Below, piece by piece: positions 1 through 8,320 of a stretch of DNA of 64,000 nt. Position 1 is the stretch's first letter. Every line of letters starts with the position of its first letter. Both the position numbers and the translations under genes were made by a program. The notes beneath the pieces are model-generated. The model did no database searches. It had not been told where the DNA came from and saw only the letters and a list, made by a program, of their open reading frames with translations. Origin of the DNA: Porticoccaceae bacterium (GTDB taxonomy: Bacteria > Pseudomonadota > Gammaproteobacteria > Pseudomonadales > Porticoccaceae); the NCBI GenBank assembly GCA_012960115.1, contig DUBX01000037.1:18404-82403 (forward strand), written 5' to 3'.

Positions 1-562
1 AACTTTCTTCAAAAATATTTGATAGATCAAGAAAATTTACATTGGGTAAGGGCGAGGTAGACCCTCCCGACAATTCCAATAACTCTTCAGCGTCAGCGCC
101 ACTCGAAAGTAGAGTCTGCACGATAGCAGGCAGCGCATCACGGCTCTCAAAAACCAACTCGTCTACCGAAACTGTAGATAATGTTTCGTAACGAGAGGCA
201 TTGTCCTGATAAAAACTGAATAATTCTTCCGAGCTAGGCTGGATAACATCGCCACTTAATACATGGCGCATCTTTTGAGCCAGCATGTCATAAATGCGGG
301 CATCGTTATCCAGATCCATGGCAAAGGCTTCCTGGACCAAGATTTGCTCTTCTATAAACAAAGCTGTAATCATCTCTCGCTGTTGATCACTAACTGTTTC
401 GCCACTATTTAATTCTTGAAGAAAAACCCTGGCGTCGATTTCGCGCTGGCTTACTTCAAGAACGTTCTCATCGTTAGCCTGTGTGAATCCATATAAAGCA
501 AAGATTATTCCCGCTATTAAGAAGAAGTGTAGGGTAGGTTCTTGTGACCAGGATTTCAGCAT
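1..562 (-). CDS. Membrane-anchored PpiC-type peptidylprolyl isomerase, N-terminal part
   Basis: The reading frame is open from an ATG at 562 down to the window edge, so the C-terminal part is missing. The first 187 residues show a short cytoplasmic start with the pattern KSWSQEP-LHFF, one membrane segment at about residues 11-27, and a helical region rich in Glu and Gln that resembles the SurA/PpiC N-terminal chaperone domain (EEQILVQEAFAMDLDND). This layout is known from single-pass periplasmic parvulin-like isomerases of Gammaproteobacteria. The catalytic rotamase domain would lie outside the window, so the call rests on the N-terminal pattern only. It is divergent from guaB. Confidence 0.6.
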   Translation of the reverse strand, partial: MLKSWSQEPTLHFFLIAGIIFALYGFTQANDENVLEVSQREIDARVFLQELNSGETVSDQQREMITALFIEEQILVQEAFAMDLDNDARIYDMLAQKMRHVLSGDVIQPSSEELFSFYQDNASRYETLSTVSVDELVFESRDALPAIVQTLLSSGADAEELLELSGGSTSPLPNVNFLDLSNIFEES

Positions 563-643
563 AATGAGATTGTGATTCTTCCTATTTAGTTATTCTGACA
601 TCAATGATTACTTATTGAGATAGCTAGTTATGGTTTATTGTGC

Positions 644-694
644 AAATAGAGCAGATTGCTGAAATAGAGCAGATTGCTGAAATAGAGCAGAATC
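644..694. repeat. 18-bp tandem repeat, about 2.8 copies
   Basis: The unit AAATAGAGCAGATTGCTG occurs twice in perfect tandem (644-661 and 662-679), followed by a partial third copy diverging at AATCC. It lies between the divergent PpiC-type gene and guaB. No function is evident. It may mark replication slippage or a set of regulator half-sites. Confidence 0.85.
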
Positions 695-794
695 CGCAGG
701 TATATAGGCGCTAGTGTGAATTCTGAATGAATTTGATTCAAGTGCTAAATTCTAGTTTTCTGGGCTAATTATCCATTCGAGCATAAGCTACTTC

Positions 795-823
795 TATACA
801 AGCTGGAATGCTCTCTGTATAAT
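795..823 (+). promoter_or_regulatory. Probable sigma-70 promoter of guaB
   Basis: A perfect TATAAT at 818-823 lies 17 bp downstream of TATACA at 795-800, which keeps four of six consensus -35 bases. It sits about 30 bp before the guaB start, so the leader would be short. No riboswitch-like structure was noticed. Confidence 0.55.
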
Positions 824-836
824 CCCTTTTTTGTAG

Positions 837-2321
<1,485 letters not shown>

Positions 2322-2334
2322 GACGAAAATCGTT

Positions 2335-2376
2335 GAGAACTGCGTCTTGAGCTCCAAGGCATAGTTCTCTTTTTTT
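2335..2376 (+). terminator. Intrinsic terminator between guaB and guaA
   Basis: GAGAACT at 2335-2341 pairs with AGTTCTC at 2363-2369. The stem continues inward through GU and Watson-Crick pairs to a 5-nt loop (AGCTC, 2350-2354), making about 15 bp with one mismatch, and seven T follow at 2370-2376. Its position implies that part of the guaB transcripts stop before guaA, or that guaA expression depends on readthrough. Confidence 0.85.
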
Positions 2377-2406
2377 ATTTTAAAAGCCAAAGATTTTAGC
2401 CAGTAG

Positions 2407-3987
2407 ATGACAGCAGCGAATATTCATAGCCAGAAAATTCTAATTCTGGATTTCGGTTCTCAATACACACAACTCATCGCGCGGCGCGTTCGCGAAATGG
2501 GAGTCTATTGTGAAATTTGGGATTACCAAGTCGACAAAAACTTGTTTCTGGAATTTTCTCCTCAAGGGATCATTTTTTCGGGGAGCCCTGAGTCAGCCAA
2601 TACCAATGAGTCGCCTCGACCGCCGAATTTCTTGTATGAAGCGGGTTTGCCTATATTGGGGATTTGCTATGGCATGCAAACCATGGCGGAGGAATTCGGT
2701 GGGAAGGTTGAAGCATCGTCGAAGTCTGAATTCGGTTTCGCGCAAGTCGATGTTACTAGTAATAATCGTTTGCTGAACGGTATCAAGGACCGCACTAATG
2801 AAGTAGGGCAAGAACAGTTGGACGTTTGGATGAGCCATGGCGATAAAGTCACTGCCGTGCCGCCAAACTTTGAATTAGTGGCTGCCACCGAAAGCGCTCC
2901 CATTGCAGCTATGTGTGATGAGTCACGAAAATTTTATGGGATACAGTTTCATCCTGAAGTGACTCACACGGTGCAAGGACAACTCATTCTCGAGCGTTTC
3001 GTTAAAGAAATTTGCAACTGCGAATCTCTGTGGACATCAGCAAGTATTATTGAAGATGCGATTGCGACCATACGTGCCCGCGTCGGTAGTGAAAAAGTTT
3101 TACTTGGTCTTTCCGGTGGAGTTGATTCATCTGTCGTTGCAGCGCTGCTGCAAAGAGCAATTGGAGATCAGCTTACTTGTGTGTTTGTAGATAACGGTCT
3201 GCTTCGTCTCAATGAAGGCGATCAGGTCATGGCCTCTTTTGCCAAGAACATGGGCGTTAAAGTAATTCGCGCTGACGCAGAGGAATTTTTCCTCTCAAGG
3301 CTTGCTGGCGTTAGTGATCCGGAAGCGAAAAGAAAGATTATCGGCAACACATTTATTGAAATATTCGATGAAGAAGCTTCGAAATTGCAGGATGTTAACT
3401 GGTTAGCTCAAGGAACTATTTATCCAGATGTTATCGAATCCGCTGGTTCAAAAACTGGCAAAGCTCATGTCATAAAATCTCATCACAATGTGGGTGGCCT
3501 ACCAGAAGACATGAAAATGGAGTTAGTGGAGCCACTGCGTGAACTGTTTAAAGACGAAGTGCGCAAAATCGGCTTGGAGTTGGGCTTACCTTATGACATG
3601 GTTTACCGGCATCCATTCCCTGGGCCTGGGCTCGGGGTTCGTGTCTTGGGAGAAGTTAAGAAAGAGTATTGTGACATTCTCAGACTGGCAGACGCGATTT
3701 TCATGGAAGAACTACACAGATCTGATTGTTACAACAAAGTTAGTCAGGCTTTTGCTGTGTTTTTGCCAGTTAAAAGTGTTGGAGTGGTAGGGGATTCACG
3801 TCGTTATTCGTACGTAATTACACTGCGGGCTGTAGAAACGATAGATTTCATGACTGCACGTTGGGCGCGGTTGGAGCCAGAACTGTTAGAAACTATTTCT
3901 AATCGAATTATGAATGAGATAGAGGATGTCTCGCGTGTGGCTTACGATATTTCAAGTAAACCCCCGGCAACTATTGAGTGGGAGTAA
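2407..3987 (+). CDS. guaA: GMP synthase (glutamine-hydrolysing)
   Basis: It converts XMP to GMP using ATP and glutamine. The protein has 526 residues, normal for the family. The class I amidotransferase domain carries Cys87 (GICYGMQ) and His182/Glu184 (FHPEVTH). The ATP pyrophosphatase P-loop SGGVDSS is at 236-242, and the C-terminal dimerisation domain ends in the conserved TIEWE. The last six codons form the first copy of an 18-bp core that recurs three more times downstream. The native gene end has therefore probably been exchanged by site-specific insertion, and it ends GAG-TAA while the downstream copies read GAA-TA(A/G). The protein is intact. Confidence 0.98.
   Translation: MTAANIHSQKILILDFGSQYTQLIARRVREMGVYCEIWDYQVDKNLFLEFSPQGIIFSGSPESANTNESPRPPNFLYEAGLPILGICYGMQTMAEEFGGKVEASSKSEFGFAQVDVTSNNRLLNGIKDRTNEVGQEQLDVWMSHGDKVTAVPPNFELVAATESAPIAAMCDESRKFYGIQFHPEVTHTVQGQLILERFVKEICNCESLWTSASIIEDAIATIRARVGSEKVLLGLSGGVDSSVVAALLQRAIGDQLTCVFVDNGLLRLNEGDQVMASFAKNMGVKVIRADAEEFFLSRLAGVSDPEAKRKIIGNTFIEIFDEEASKLQDVNWLAQGTIYPDVIESAGSKTGKAHVIKSHHNVGGLPEDMKMELVEPLRELFKDEVRKIGLELGLPYDMVYRHPFPGPGLGVRVLGEVKKEYCDILRLADAIFMEELHRSDCYNKVSQAFAVFLPVKSVGVVGDSRRYSYVITLRAVETIDFMTARWARLEPELLETISNRIMNEIEDVSRVAYDISSKPPATIEWE
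3970..3987 (+). repeat. att-like core copy 1, within guaA 3' end
   Basis: ACTATTGAGTGGGAGTAA contains the last guaA codons and the stop. It differs from copies 3 and 4 at one base (GAG instead of GAA). To its right, TGAGTG at 3975-3980 is inverted as CACTCA at 3992-3997 with 11 bp between, which could be a pair of recombinase core arms. The function as an attachment site is inferred from the repeat pattern. Confidence 0.75.
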
Positions 3988-4021
3988 CCGTCACTCATAC
4001 ACAAACACGTTGGCATTCATT

Positions 4022-5149
4022 ATGAAGAAACAAATGAAAAAATATTTAACTGCATTAGTCGGACTTTTGCTTTCAAGTTGTTCTAACCTACAAACAACAA
4101 TTGCTGAAAATGGAATCGAAGTTTCTAATAATGGAATTAACAAAAAACAATCTGAACTTATATTTGATAACACGAAATCATTTCCAAACAATACTCAATT
4201 ATCGCTTGCCTTAATTAGAAATGGGGAAATTGACTTTATTGGAATTGAAAGAACAAATGACACAATAAAGTTGATTGAAAATTATAAGAATGTTTTTGAA
4301 ATCGGTTCTATAACTAAAGTATTTACCGCAACCTTATTATCAAATTTTGTTAATGACCAAAAGCTAAAATTAGATGACAACATCCAAGATTACCTTGATT
4401 TCAAAATCAATTCCGAAAACGATATAACTTTTAAGGAGCTTGCAAATCACACTTCAGGATTTCCGAGATTACCTTCAAATCTGAACCTATTGTACCTATT
4501 GTTTAACCAAGACAATCCTTATAAAGATTACAACAAAGAAAAGCTTGTGGATTATTTAACAAAAAAAGTCAAACTAAATCAAGAACCTGGAATTAAGTAC
4601 GAATACTCTAACCTTGGTGCTGGAATTTTGGGATTTGAATTAGCATCTATTTCCAAGTCATCATATGAATCACTACTTCAAGAGAAAATATTTACAAAAT
4701 ATAAAATGGAAAACTCTACAAGCAAAAGAGAAAATATACAATCTGAACTCGTTAATGGATTAAAACCGAATGGAAAAACAACCTCGAATTGGGACTTTGA
4801 TGTTTTAGCAGGTGGTGGAGCAATTTTGTCTACAGTAGAAGATCTATCAAAATTTGCTTTAGCTCAATTTGACAATGAGAATAATGAATTAACTCTGACT
4901 CAAAAGCCAACATTTAAAGTAAATGACAATATGCAGATAGGACTTGGATGGCATATTTTAAAAACAGAAAACGGTGGAGAACTAATTTGGCATAATGGGG
5001 CAACTGGAGGTTATAGGTCCTCAATGGGTTTAGATATAGAAAATAAAAACGGAATAATTATACTGTCAAATGTTTCTGCATTTAACGAGAAAAGCGAAAA
5101 TATTGACCAATTACTTTTCGAACTGATAGAAACATTGGATGAGAAATAA
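4022..5149 (+). CDS. Lipoprotein serine hydrolase (class C beta-lactamase/DD-peptidase fold)
   Basis: The 375-residue product has a lipoprotein signal with lipobox LSSC at Cys20. Its penicillin-binding fold motifs are S96-I-T-K99 (FEIGSITK), Y195-S-N197 and a late HNG triad in WHNGATGGY. Proteins of this family are usually esterases or peptidases; beta-lactamase activity cannot be assumed. The open frame extends back into guaA, but the ATG at 4022 gives the signal peptide. Codon use is strongly AT-rich (AAA, AAT, GAA, TTA), unlike guaA, and the sequence style resembles Bacteroidota proteins, which suggests transfer. It is the cargo of the first unit after the guaA att core. No good Shine-Dalgarno site is visible. 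Confidence 0.85.
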   Translation: MKKQMKKYLTALVGLLLSSCSNLQTTIAENGIEVSNNGINKKQSELIFDNTKSFPNNTQLSLALIRNGEIDFIGIERTNDTIKLIENYKNVFEIGSITKVFTATLLSNFVNDQKLKLDDNIQDYLDFKINSENDITFKELANHTSGFPRLPSNLNLLYLLFNQDNPYKDYNKEKLVDYLTKKVKLNQEPGIKYEYSNLGAGILGFELASISKSSYESLLQEKIFTKYKMENSTSKRENIQSELVNGLKPNGKTTSNWDFDVLAGGGAILSTVEDLSKFALAQFDNENNELTLTQKPTFKVNDNMQIGLGWHILKTENGGELIWHNGATGGYRSSMGLDIENKNGIIILSNVSAFNEKSENIDQLLFELIETLDEK

Positions 5150-5193
5150 AGGAAGAGCCAACTGTATAAAACCGGCGTCTACCGAAAATTCAG

Positions 5194-5211
5194 ATTAACG
5201 GGTGGGAATAA
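5194..5211 (+). repeat. Degenerate att-like core
   Basis: ATTAACGGGTGGGAATAA matches the 18-bp core at 14 of 18 positions, including an unbroken GTGGGAATAA. It lies 45 bp after the serine hydrolase stop, where a unit boundary would be expected. It may be a decayed or alternative site. Confidence 0.4.
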
Positions 5212-5444
5212 AAAGGATTGTGTTGCGGTCCGTGCTTCCAATGCTCGACTTCATAGACTTTGTTACAAATATGCCAACTAGTGACACAGGGAGTCGCAAA
5301 TCATCGAGTATTTCTTCTAGTTGCCCTAAGAAACCTATTAGATCGAGGTTAAAATTCAGATCCAAAGTTTGTAACTAAAAATGATAACTTTGTTGAAAAC
5401 AAAGAGGAAATGTAAGAGAGGAAATTGATTAATGGATAAAAATA

Positions 5445-5466
5445 GTTACAAAGAAGTTACAAAGTC
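5445..5466 (+). repeat. Tandem GTTACAAAG elements, 11-bp spacing
   Basis: GTTACAAAGAA is followed directly by GTTACAAAGTC. The same pair with the same 11-bp period and the same final GTC occurs at 7314-7335, also shortly before an att-like core. The spacing of one helical turn suits a DNA-binding protein, for example integrase arm sites; this role is an inference. Confidence 0.65.
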
Positions 5467-5478
5467 TAATTATAGAGC

Positions 5479-5500
5479 CTGTAAAATATTGATTTTACAG
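5479..5500. promoter_or_regulatory. Inverted repeat with TGTAAAAT half-sites
   Basis: CTGTAAAAT and ATTTTACAG face each other across 4 bp. The same half-site forms the palindrome at 5708-5725 before the membrane protein/XRE pair. It may therefore be a second operator for that regulator, although it lies upstream of the second att-like core. Confidence 0.45.
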
Positions 5501-5517
5501 TATATTTTAGTAACGTA

Positions 5518-5535
5518 ACTATTGAGTGGGAATAG
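5518..5535 (+). repeat. att-like core copy 2
   Basis: ACTATTGAGTGGGAATAG matches copies 3 and 4 at 17 of 18 bases, with the last base changed. It lies 1548 bp after copy 1 in the same orientation, and no guaA-related coding sequence precedes it. Confidence 0.75.
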
Positions 5536-5660
5536 TTGCAAATCTAACAAACCCTCTAGAATCAACCCGTTCAGACCATTAAAAGTGTGACAAACTCTGT
5601 CAAAGCAACGAAAGAATGCGGGTTTCAGAGCACTAAAAACAAAGATATAGCAAACTCTTG

Positions 5661-5670
5661 CTACTATTGA
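5661..5670 (+). repeat. Half att-like core
   Basis: The bases GCTACTATTGA at 5660-5670 equal the left half of copy 4 with its flank, and the right half (ATCTCATAA) keeps only the ending ATAA. It could be a decayed core or chance; the flank match supports the former. Confidence 0.35.
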
Positions 5671-5707
5671 ATCTCATAAGTTGAATTGATATTTCATCTT
5701 GATATTA

Positions 5708-5725
5708 TGTAAAATATATTTTACA
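5708..5725. promoter_or_regulatory. Perfect 18-bp palindrome, probable operator
   Basis: TGTAAAATATATTTTACA is perfectly self-complementary and lies about 30 bp before the ribosome binding site of the membrane protein gene. Together with the dyad at 5479-5500 it suggests autoregulation by the XRE protein encoded in the same two-gene unit. Confidence 0.5.
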
Positions 5726-5758
5726 ATATGTAAAAATATTTATACATGGAGTTGGATG

Positions 5759-6205
5759 ATGAGTATGTCGTATAAGGAAAAAAGTTTAATTGCCTCTCTG
5801 AGTGCTACGTTATTAGTGTTTGGATGGTATTTTTATCAAGTTTTTTCAAATCAAATGTTTAATATTGGACATGAATTTACGTTCAATGACATTTTTAGAC
5901 CAATTATTCTAATCGTGGTATTGGAGATTATTATTCAATCTTTTTTGGCAGGAAAGGATAAAAATAAAGAAGATGAAAGAGATGCACTGATTGAATTAAC
6001 TTCTTACAGAAATGGTTACTGGGTTCTGAGTATAGGAGTATGGTTTCTATTGATACAACTTTTGTATGTTGGAAGTGGTGGTTGGTATGATATTTTGGAA
6101 AATTCGTCCCCCGCATTTATACCCCATTTGTTACTACTATTTTTTGTTCTAGCAGAAGTGACTAATTTCATTACCCAGCTCTACCATTACCGCAAAGGTA
6201 TTTAA
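5759..6205 (+). CDS. Four-helix membrane protein paired with XRE regulator
   Basis: The product has 148 residues with about four hydrophobic segments and a charged loop KDKNKEDERDALIE between helices 2 and 3. I do not recognise a defined function; small membrane proteins of this kind often sit directly before an XRE-type regulator. The start was set at 5759 because GGAG at 5748-5751 lies 7 bp upstream; ATG at 5756 and 5765 are alternatives. The stop is one base before the TTG start of the XRE gene, so the two are probably cotranslated. Base composition is low in GC, as in the preceding unit. Confidence 0.7.
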   Translation: MSMSYKEKSLIASLSATLLVFGWYFYQVFSNQMFNIGHEFTFNDIFRPIILIVVLEIIIQSFLAGKDKNKEDERDALIELTSYRNGYWVLSIGVWFLLIQLLYVGSGGWYDILENSSPAFIPHLLLLFFVLAEVTNFITQLYHYRKGI

Positions 6206-6206
6206 G

Positions 6207-6413
6207 TTGTCTAAGAGTTTAAGTAACAACATTAGAAAATTAAGATTTGAGGCAGACGAAATGTCTCAGCAAACTTTAGCAGACAAAGTGGGTGTAACTC
6301 GGCAAACAATATTTGCCATTGAAAAAGACAAATACTCCCCATCCTTAGAAGTTGCTTTTAAAATATCCAATGTATTCAAAGTCCCTTTAGAAGAAGTTTT
6401 TATTTATGATTAA
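6207..6413 (+). CDS. Small XRE-family transcriptional regulator
   Basis: This 68-residue protein is little more than a Cro/C1-type helix-turn-helix (NNIRKLRFEADEMSQQTLAD, then VGVTRQTIFAIEKDKYSPS), of the minimal type with a C-terminal VPLEEVF. The start is TTG with AAAGG 8 bp upstream, and the gene follows the membrane protein stop by one base. It probably represses its own two-gene unit through the TGTAAAAT dyads upstream. A role as an antitoxin-like partner of the membrane protein cannot be excluded. Confidence 0.85.
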   Translation: MSKSLSNNIRKLRFEADEMSQQTLADKVGVTRQTIFAIEKDKYSPSLEVAFKISNVFKVPLEEVFIYD

Positions 6414-6478
6414 TAAGAATGAGAAAATATTTAGCTCAAAATGGGGGTTGTTTTTTTGAGATCGTAATAGTTACAACA

Positions 6479-6575
6479 CACTTTATTAAAGTGTCTCTCA
6501 AACCCTTGTGCTATAAGGGTTTGTAAAACACCAACTAACGCACCTCTCAAACCCTTATAAACACTGGGGTTTTTC
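6479..6575. repeat. Cluster of dyads before att-like core 3
   Basis: Three inverted repeats follow the XRE gene: ACACTTT/AAAGTGT near 6478-6494, CAAACCCTT/AAGGGTTTG at 6499-6523, and AAACCC/GGGTTT at about 6549-6573, the last followed by T-rich sequence. CTCTCAAACCC occurs twice. The AAACCC-TATAAGGGTTT pattern recurs before copy 4 at 7350-7374. They may act as terminators, or as folded sites in the manner of integron attC; this is not decided by the sequence. Confidence 0.6.
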
Positions 6576-6583
6576 TCATGTCT

Positions 6584-6601
6584 ACTATTGAGTGGGAATA
6601 A
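6584..6601 (+). repeat. att-like core copy 3
   Basis: ACTATTGAGTGGGAATAA is identical to copy 4 and shares the flanking CT to its left. It lies 1066 bp after copy 2 and directly precedes the unit with the DUF1272 remnant and the phosphatase-like gene. Confidence 0.8.
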
Positions 6602-6627
6602 GCAGAATTAGAATTTATGGAGCAGAT

Positions 6628-6723
6628 ATGTTGGAAATGAAGCAAGAATGTTTAGAGTGCGGTTGTGTGTTAGCACTAGATTCAACGCGCGCCTATAATA
6701 AAACACAATCTATTGCAGGATAA
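6628..6723 (+). pseudogene. Truncated DUF1272-like open frame
   Basis: A 31-codon frame starts at ATG 6628 with GGAG at 6619-6622. It begins MLEMKQECLECGCVLALDST, like the start of small zinc-ribbon DUF1272 proteins, but the rest of the domain with its later cysteines is missing and the frame stops just before the next gene. It looks like a deletion remnant, or a leader peptide with the same start. The family call is tentative. Confidence 0.45.
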
Positions 6724-6730
6724 ATAATTT

Positions 6731-7297
6731 ATGAAATTTTCAATACGTTCTCTGTTGCTTACGATGTTAATGTACTTTTGTGTTAGTCATTCCCTAGCGC
6801 AAACTGGCTTAACCGATGACATCTATAGTCAATCCGAATCAATCGCGGATGTCATGAACTACTTTCCAATGGCTAATGGAATAGGCACAGCAGGACAACC
6901 AACACCTGAGCAGTTTGCGCTAATAAAAGCAGCGAAATATTCAGCAGTCATTAACCTAGCAGTTGCTCAATCAGTCAACGCACTACCAAACGAAGCAAAA
7001 ATAGTTACAGATTTAGATATGTCTTATCAGCATATACCTGTGCCCTGGGATGCGCCCACCGCCAGCCACGTAAAAGAATTTTTTGAGACAATGGATATGC
7101 TTACGCAGCAAGCAGATCCAATTCTCGTTCACTGCGCAGCAAACTATCGAGCGTCTGTCTTCACCTATAAATATTTGACGCTCAGACAAGGTTTGTCGAA
7201 AGAGGATGCAGCCACCCCACTACTCAAAGAATGGCTTCCGCAAATGGATGATAATTGGAAAGCAATTATGGCGTTGAGCCTGAACGATATTGAGTAA
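6731..7297 (+). CDS. Secreted protein-tyrosine-phosphatase-like protein
   Basis: The 188-residue product has a signal peptide (about residues 1-23, ending SLAQ) and a dual-specificity-phosphatase-like fold of the DUF442/BLH type. These have an early GTAGQPTPEQF and a loop VHCAANYRAS with Cys135 and Arg140. Only four residues separate Cys and Arg, as in the DUF442 group, against five in classical phosphatases, so activity is unproven. It is the cargo of the third unit and is followed by the conserved tandem GTTACAAAG and dyad block. Confidence 0.75.
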   Translation: MKFSIRSLLLTMLMYFCVSHSLAQTGLTDDIYSQSESIADVMNYFPMANGIGTAGQPTPEQFALIKAAKYSAVINLAVAQSVNALPNEAKIVTDLDMSYQHIPVPWDAPTASHVKEFFETMDMLTQQADPILVHCAANYRASVFTYKYLTLRQGLSKEDAATPLLKEWLPQMDDNWKAIMALSLNDIE

Positions 7298-7313
7298 CGC
7301 CTACCATGAAAAA

Positions 7314-7374
7314 GTTACAAAGTAGTTACAAAGTCGAAAAAATGCCTCTGAAACCCACTATCTATAAGGGTTTC
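7314..7374 (+). repeat. Unit-end block: tandem GTTACAAAG plus dyad
   Basis: GTTACAAAGTA-GTTACAAAGTC at 7314-7335 repeats the arrangement of 5445-5466. It is followed by CCTCTGAAACCC and its partner GGGTTTC (7350-7356 and 7368-7374) around TATAA, as at 6499-6523. The block ends 10 bp before att-like core 4. Confidence 0.65.
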
Positions 7375-7384
7375 AAATTAGGCT

Positions 7385-7402
7385 ACTATTGAGTGGGAAT
7401 AA
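7385..7402 (+). repeat. att-like core copy 4, probable original guaA end
   Basis: ACTATTGAGTGGGAATAA is the last copy, 801 bp after copy 3, and only three bases before the start of a gene with ordinary composition. If the units were inserted at the guaA 3' end, this copy would be the original guaA terminus and the next gene its ancestral neighbour. Confidence 0.75.
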
Positions 7403-7405
7403 AAA

Positions 7406-8320
7406 ATGAATTACTTTCGCCCCGTTTACCCTTTCTTACTGGGGTTGGGTTTTATTTTATGGTCTACAACATTTCTTAAATTAGCCCTTCTAAACAGTTT
7501 GGGGCAGCTTGCTCTGTTCACTGTAGTGGTATGTATACCAATTTGGCGTACTGGCCGTATGAGCTACGTGGATATTGGCTGGCCTTGGGGTCTAGTCTTA
7601 CTTGGTATCATTAGCTTTTGTTTTAGCGATGGTTACTGGTTGCGGTCTCTTATTGTTAGCAGTGTGGTTATTTTGATTGGGCTTCGCATGGGGTTAGGTG
7701 CTCTAAAAATGTGGCGCTTGGGCTTTTTGGAAAAAGAGTTTCCTAGATATCAATATCAACGGATAGTCTGGAAAGAAGAAGGCAAAAATAACACAGCATT
7801 AGCCTTGCAGATAGATGCTATTGCGCAAGGTTTAGCGAATGCCTCATTTTTAGCGTTTCCCATTTTCATTATTGCCTCAAATGGTGATCAAGAATTTTTG
7901 GTACTAGAAATAGTGGGGCTTGTTATTTGGATTCTGGCATTTTTGATGGAATCCATAGCTGATTTCCAGAAGGTTCGTTTTCTTAAAGAAATGAAAAGAG
8001 AAGGTAAGCATCGTCAAGTGTGCAATGTTGGCCTGTGGAAGTACTGCCGGCACCCTAACTATTTTGCTGAGTGGATGGTGTGGAATGGCCTGGTAATCGC
8101 TGCTATTCCATCTTGGTTGTCGCTTAAAGGTTTCGAAAGCGAGCCAGTATGGTTGTTACTAGGGATAGGGCTTTTGTCGGCCTCCAAATTTATGTACACC
8201 ACCTTAGTTTATACAACAGGAGCGGTGCCTTCTGAATATTACTCAGTACAGAAAAGACCCGACTACAAAGACTATCAAGAGCAGACAAATCGTTTTTTCC
8301 CAGGACCAAGAAAAAGTTGA
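7406..8320 (+). CDS. DUF1295 / steroid 5-alpha-reductase-like membrane protein
   Basis: The 304-residue integral membrane protein has about seven hydrophobic segments and the C-terminal signature CRHPNYFAEWMVW of the DUF1295 and isoprenylcysteine methyltransferase-like group, which bind a nicotinamide or S-adenosylmethionine cofactor near this motif. The substrate is unknown. There is no own ribosome binding site apart from the purines of the att-like core, so it may once have been coupled to guaA translation. Composition is closer to the chromosome than to the preceding units. Confidence 0.8.
   Translation: MNYFRPVYPFLLGLGFILWSTTFLKLALLNSLGQLALFTVVVCIPIWRTGRMSYVDIGWPWGLVLLGIISFCFSDGYWLRSLIVSSVVILIGLRMGLGALKMWRLGFLEKEFPRYQYQRIVWKEEGKNNTALALQIDAIAQGLANASFLAFPIFIIASNGDQEFLVLEIVGLVIWILAFLMESIADFQKVRFLKEMKREGKHRQVCNVGLWKYCRHPNYFAEWMVWNGLVIAAIPSWLSLKGFESEPVWLLLGIGLLSASKFMYTTLVYTTGAVPSEYYSVQKRPDYKDYQEQTNRFFPGPRKS

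Larger units (their letters stand above)
5150..5758. other. Non-coding stretch of the guaA array with repeats and dyads
   Basis: No convincing gene lies here. The stretch holds a degenerate core copy (5194-5211), GTTACAAA at 5262-5269, its inverse TTTGTAAC at 5368-5375, tandem GTTACAAAG elements (5445-5466), a dyad (5479-5500), the second full core (5518), GGGTTTCAGAG near 5617 that is the reverse complement of an element before copy 4, a half core (5661-5670) and an 18-bp palindrome (5708-5725). The density of such elements suggests recombination or regulatory DNA, possibly remains of cassettes that lost their genes. Confidence 0.6.

Noticed and set aside
644..694. CRISPR or iteron array
   Set aside because: The units are contiguous without spacers, fewer than three are complete, and no cas or rep gene is nearby.
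3926..4021. Extension of the serine hydrolase frame into guaA
   Set aside because: It overlaps the end of guaA out of frame and would bury the lipoprotein signal peptide; ATG at 4022 explains the protein.
3926..7500. Search for an integrase, transposase or toxin-antitoxin gene in the guaA array
   Set aside because: None of the encoded proteins has a recombinase motif; the XRE gene has no recognised toxin partner, so no such system is claimed.
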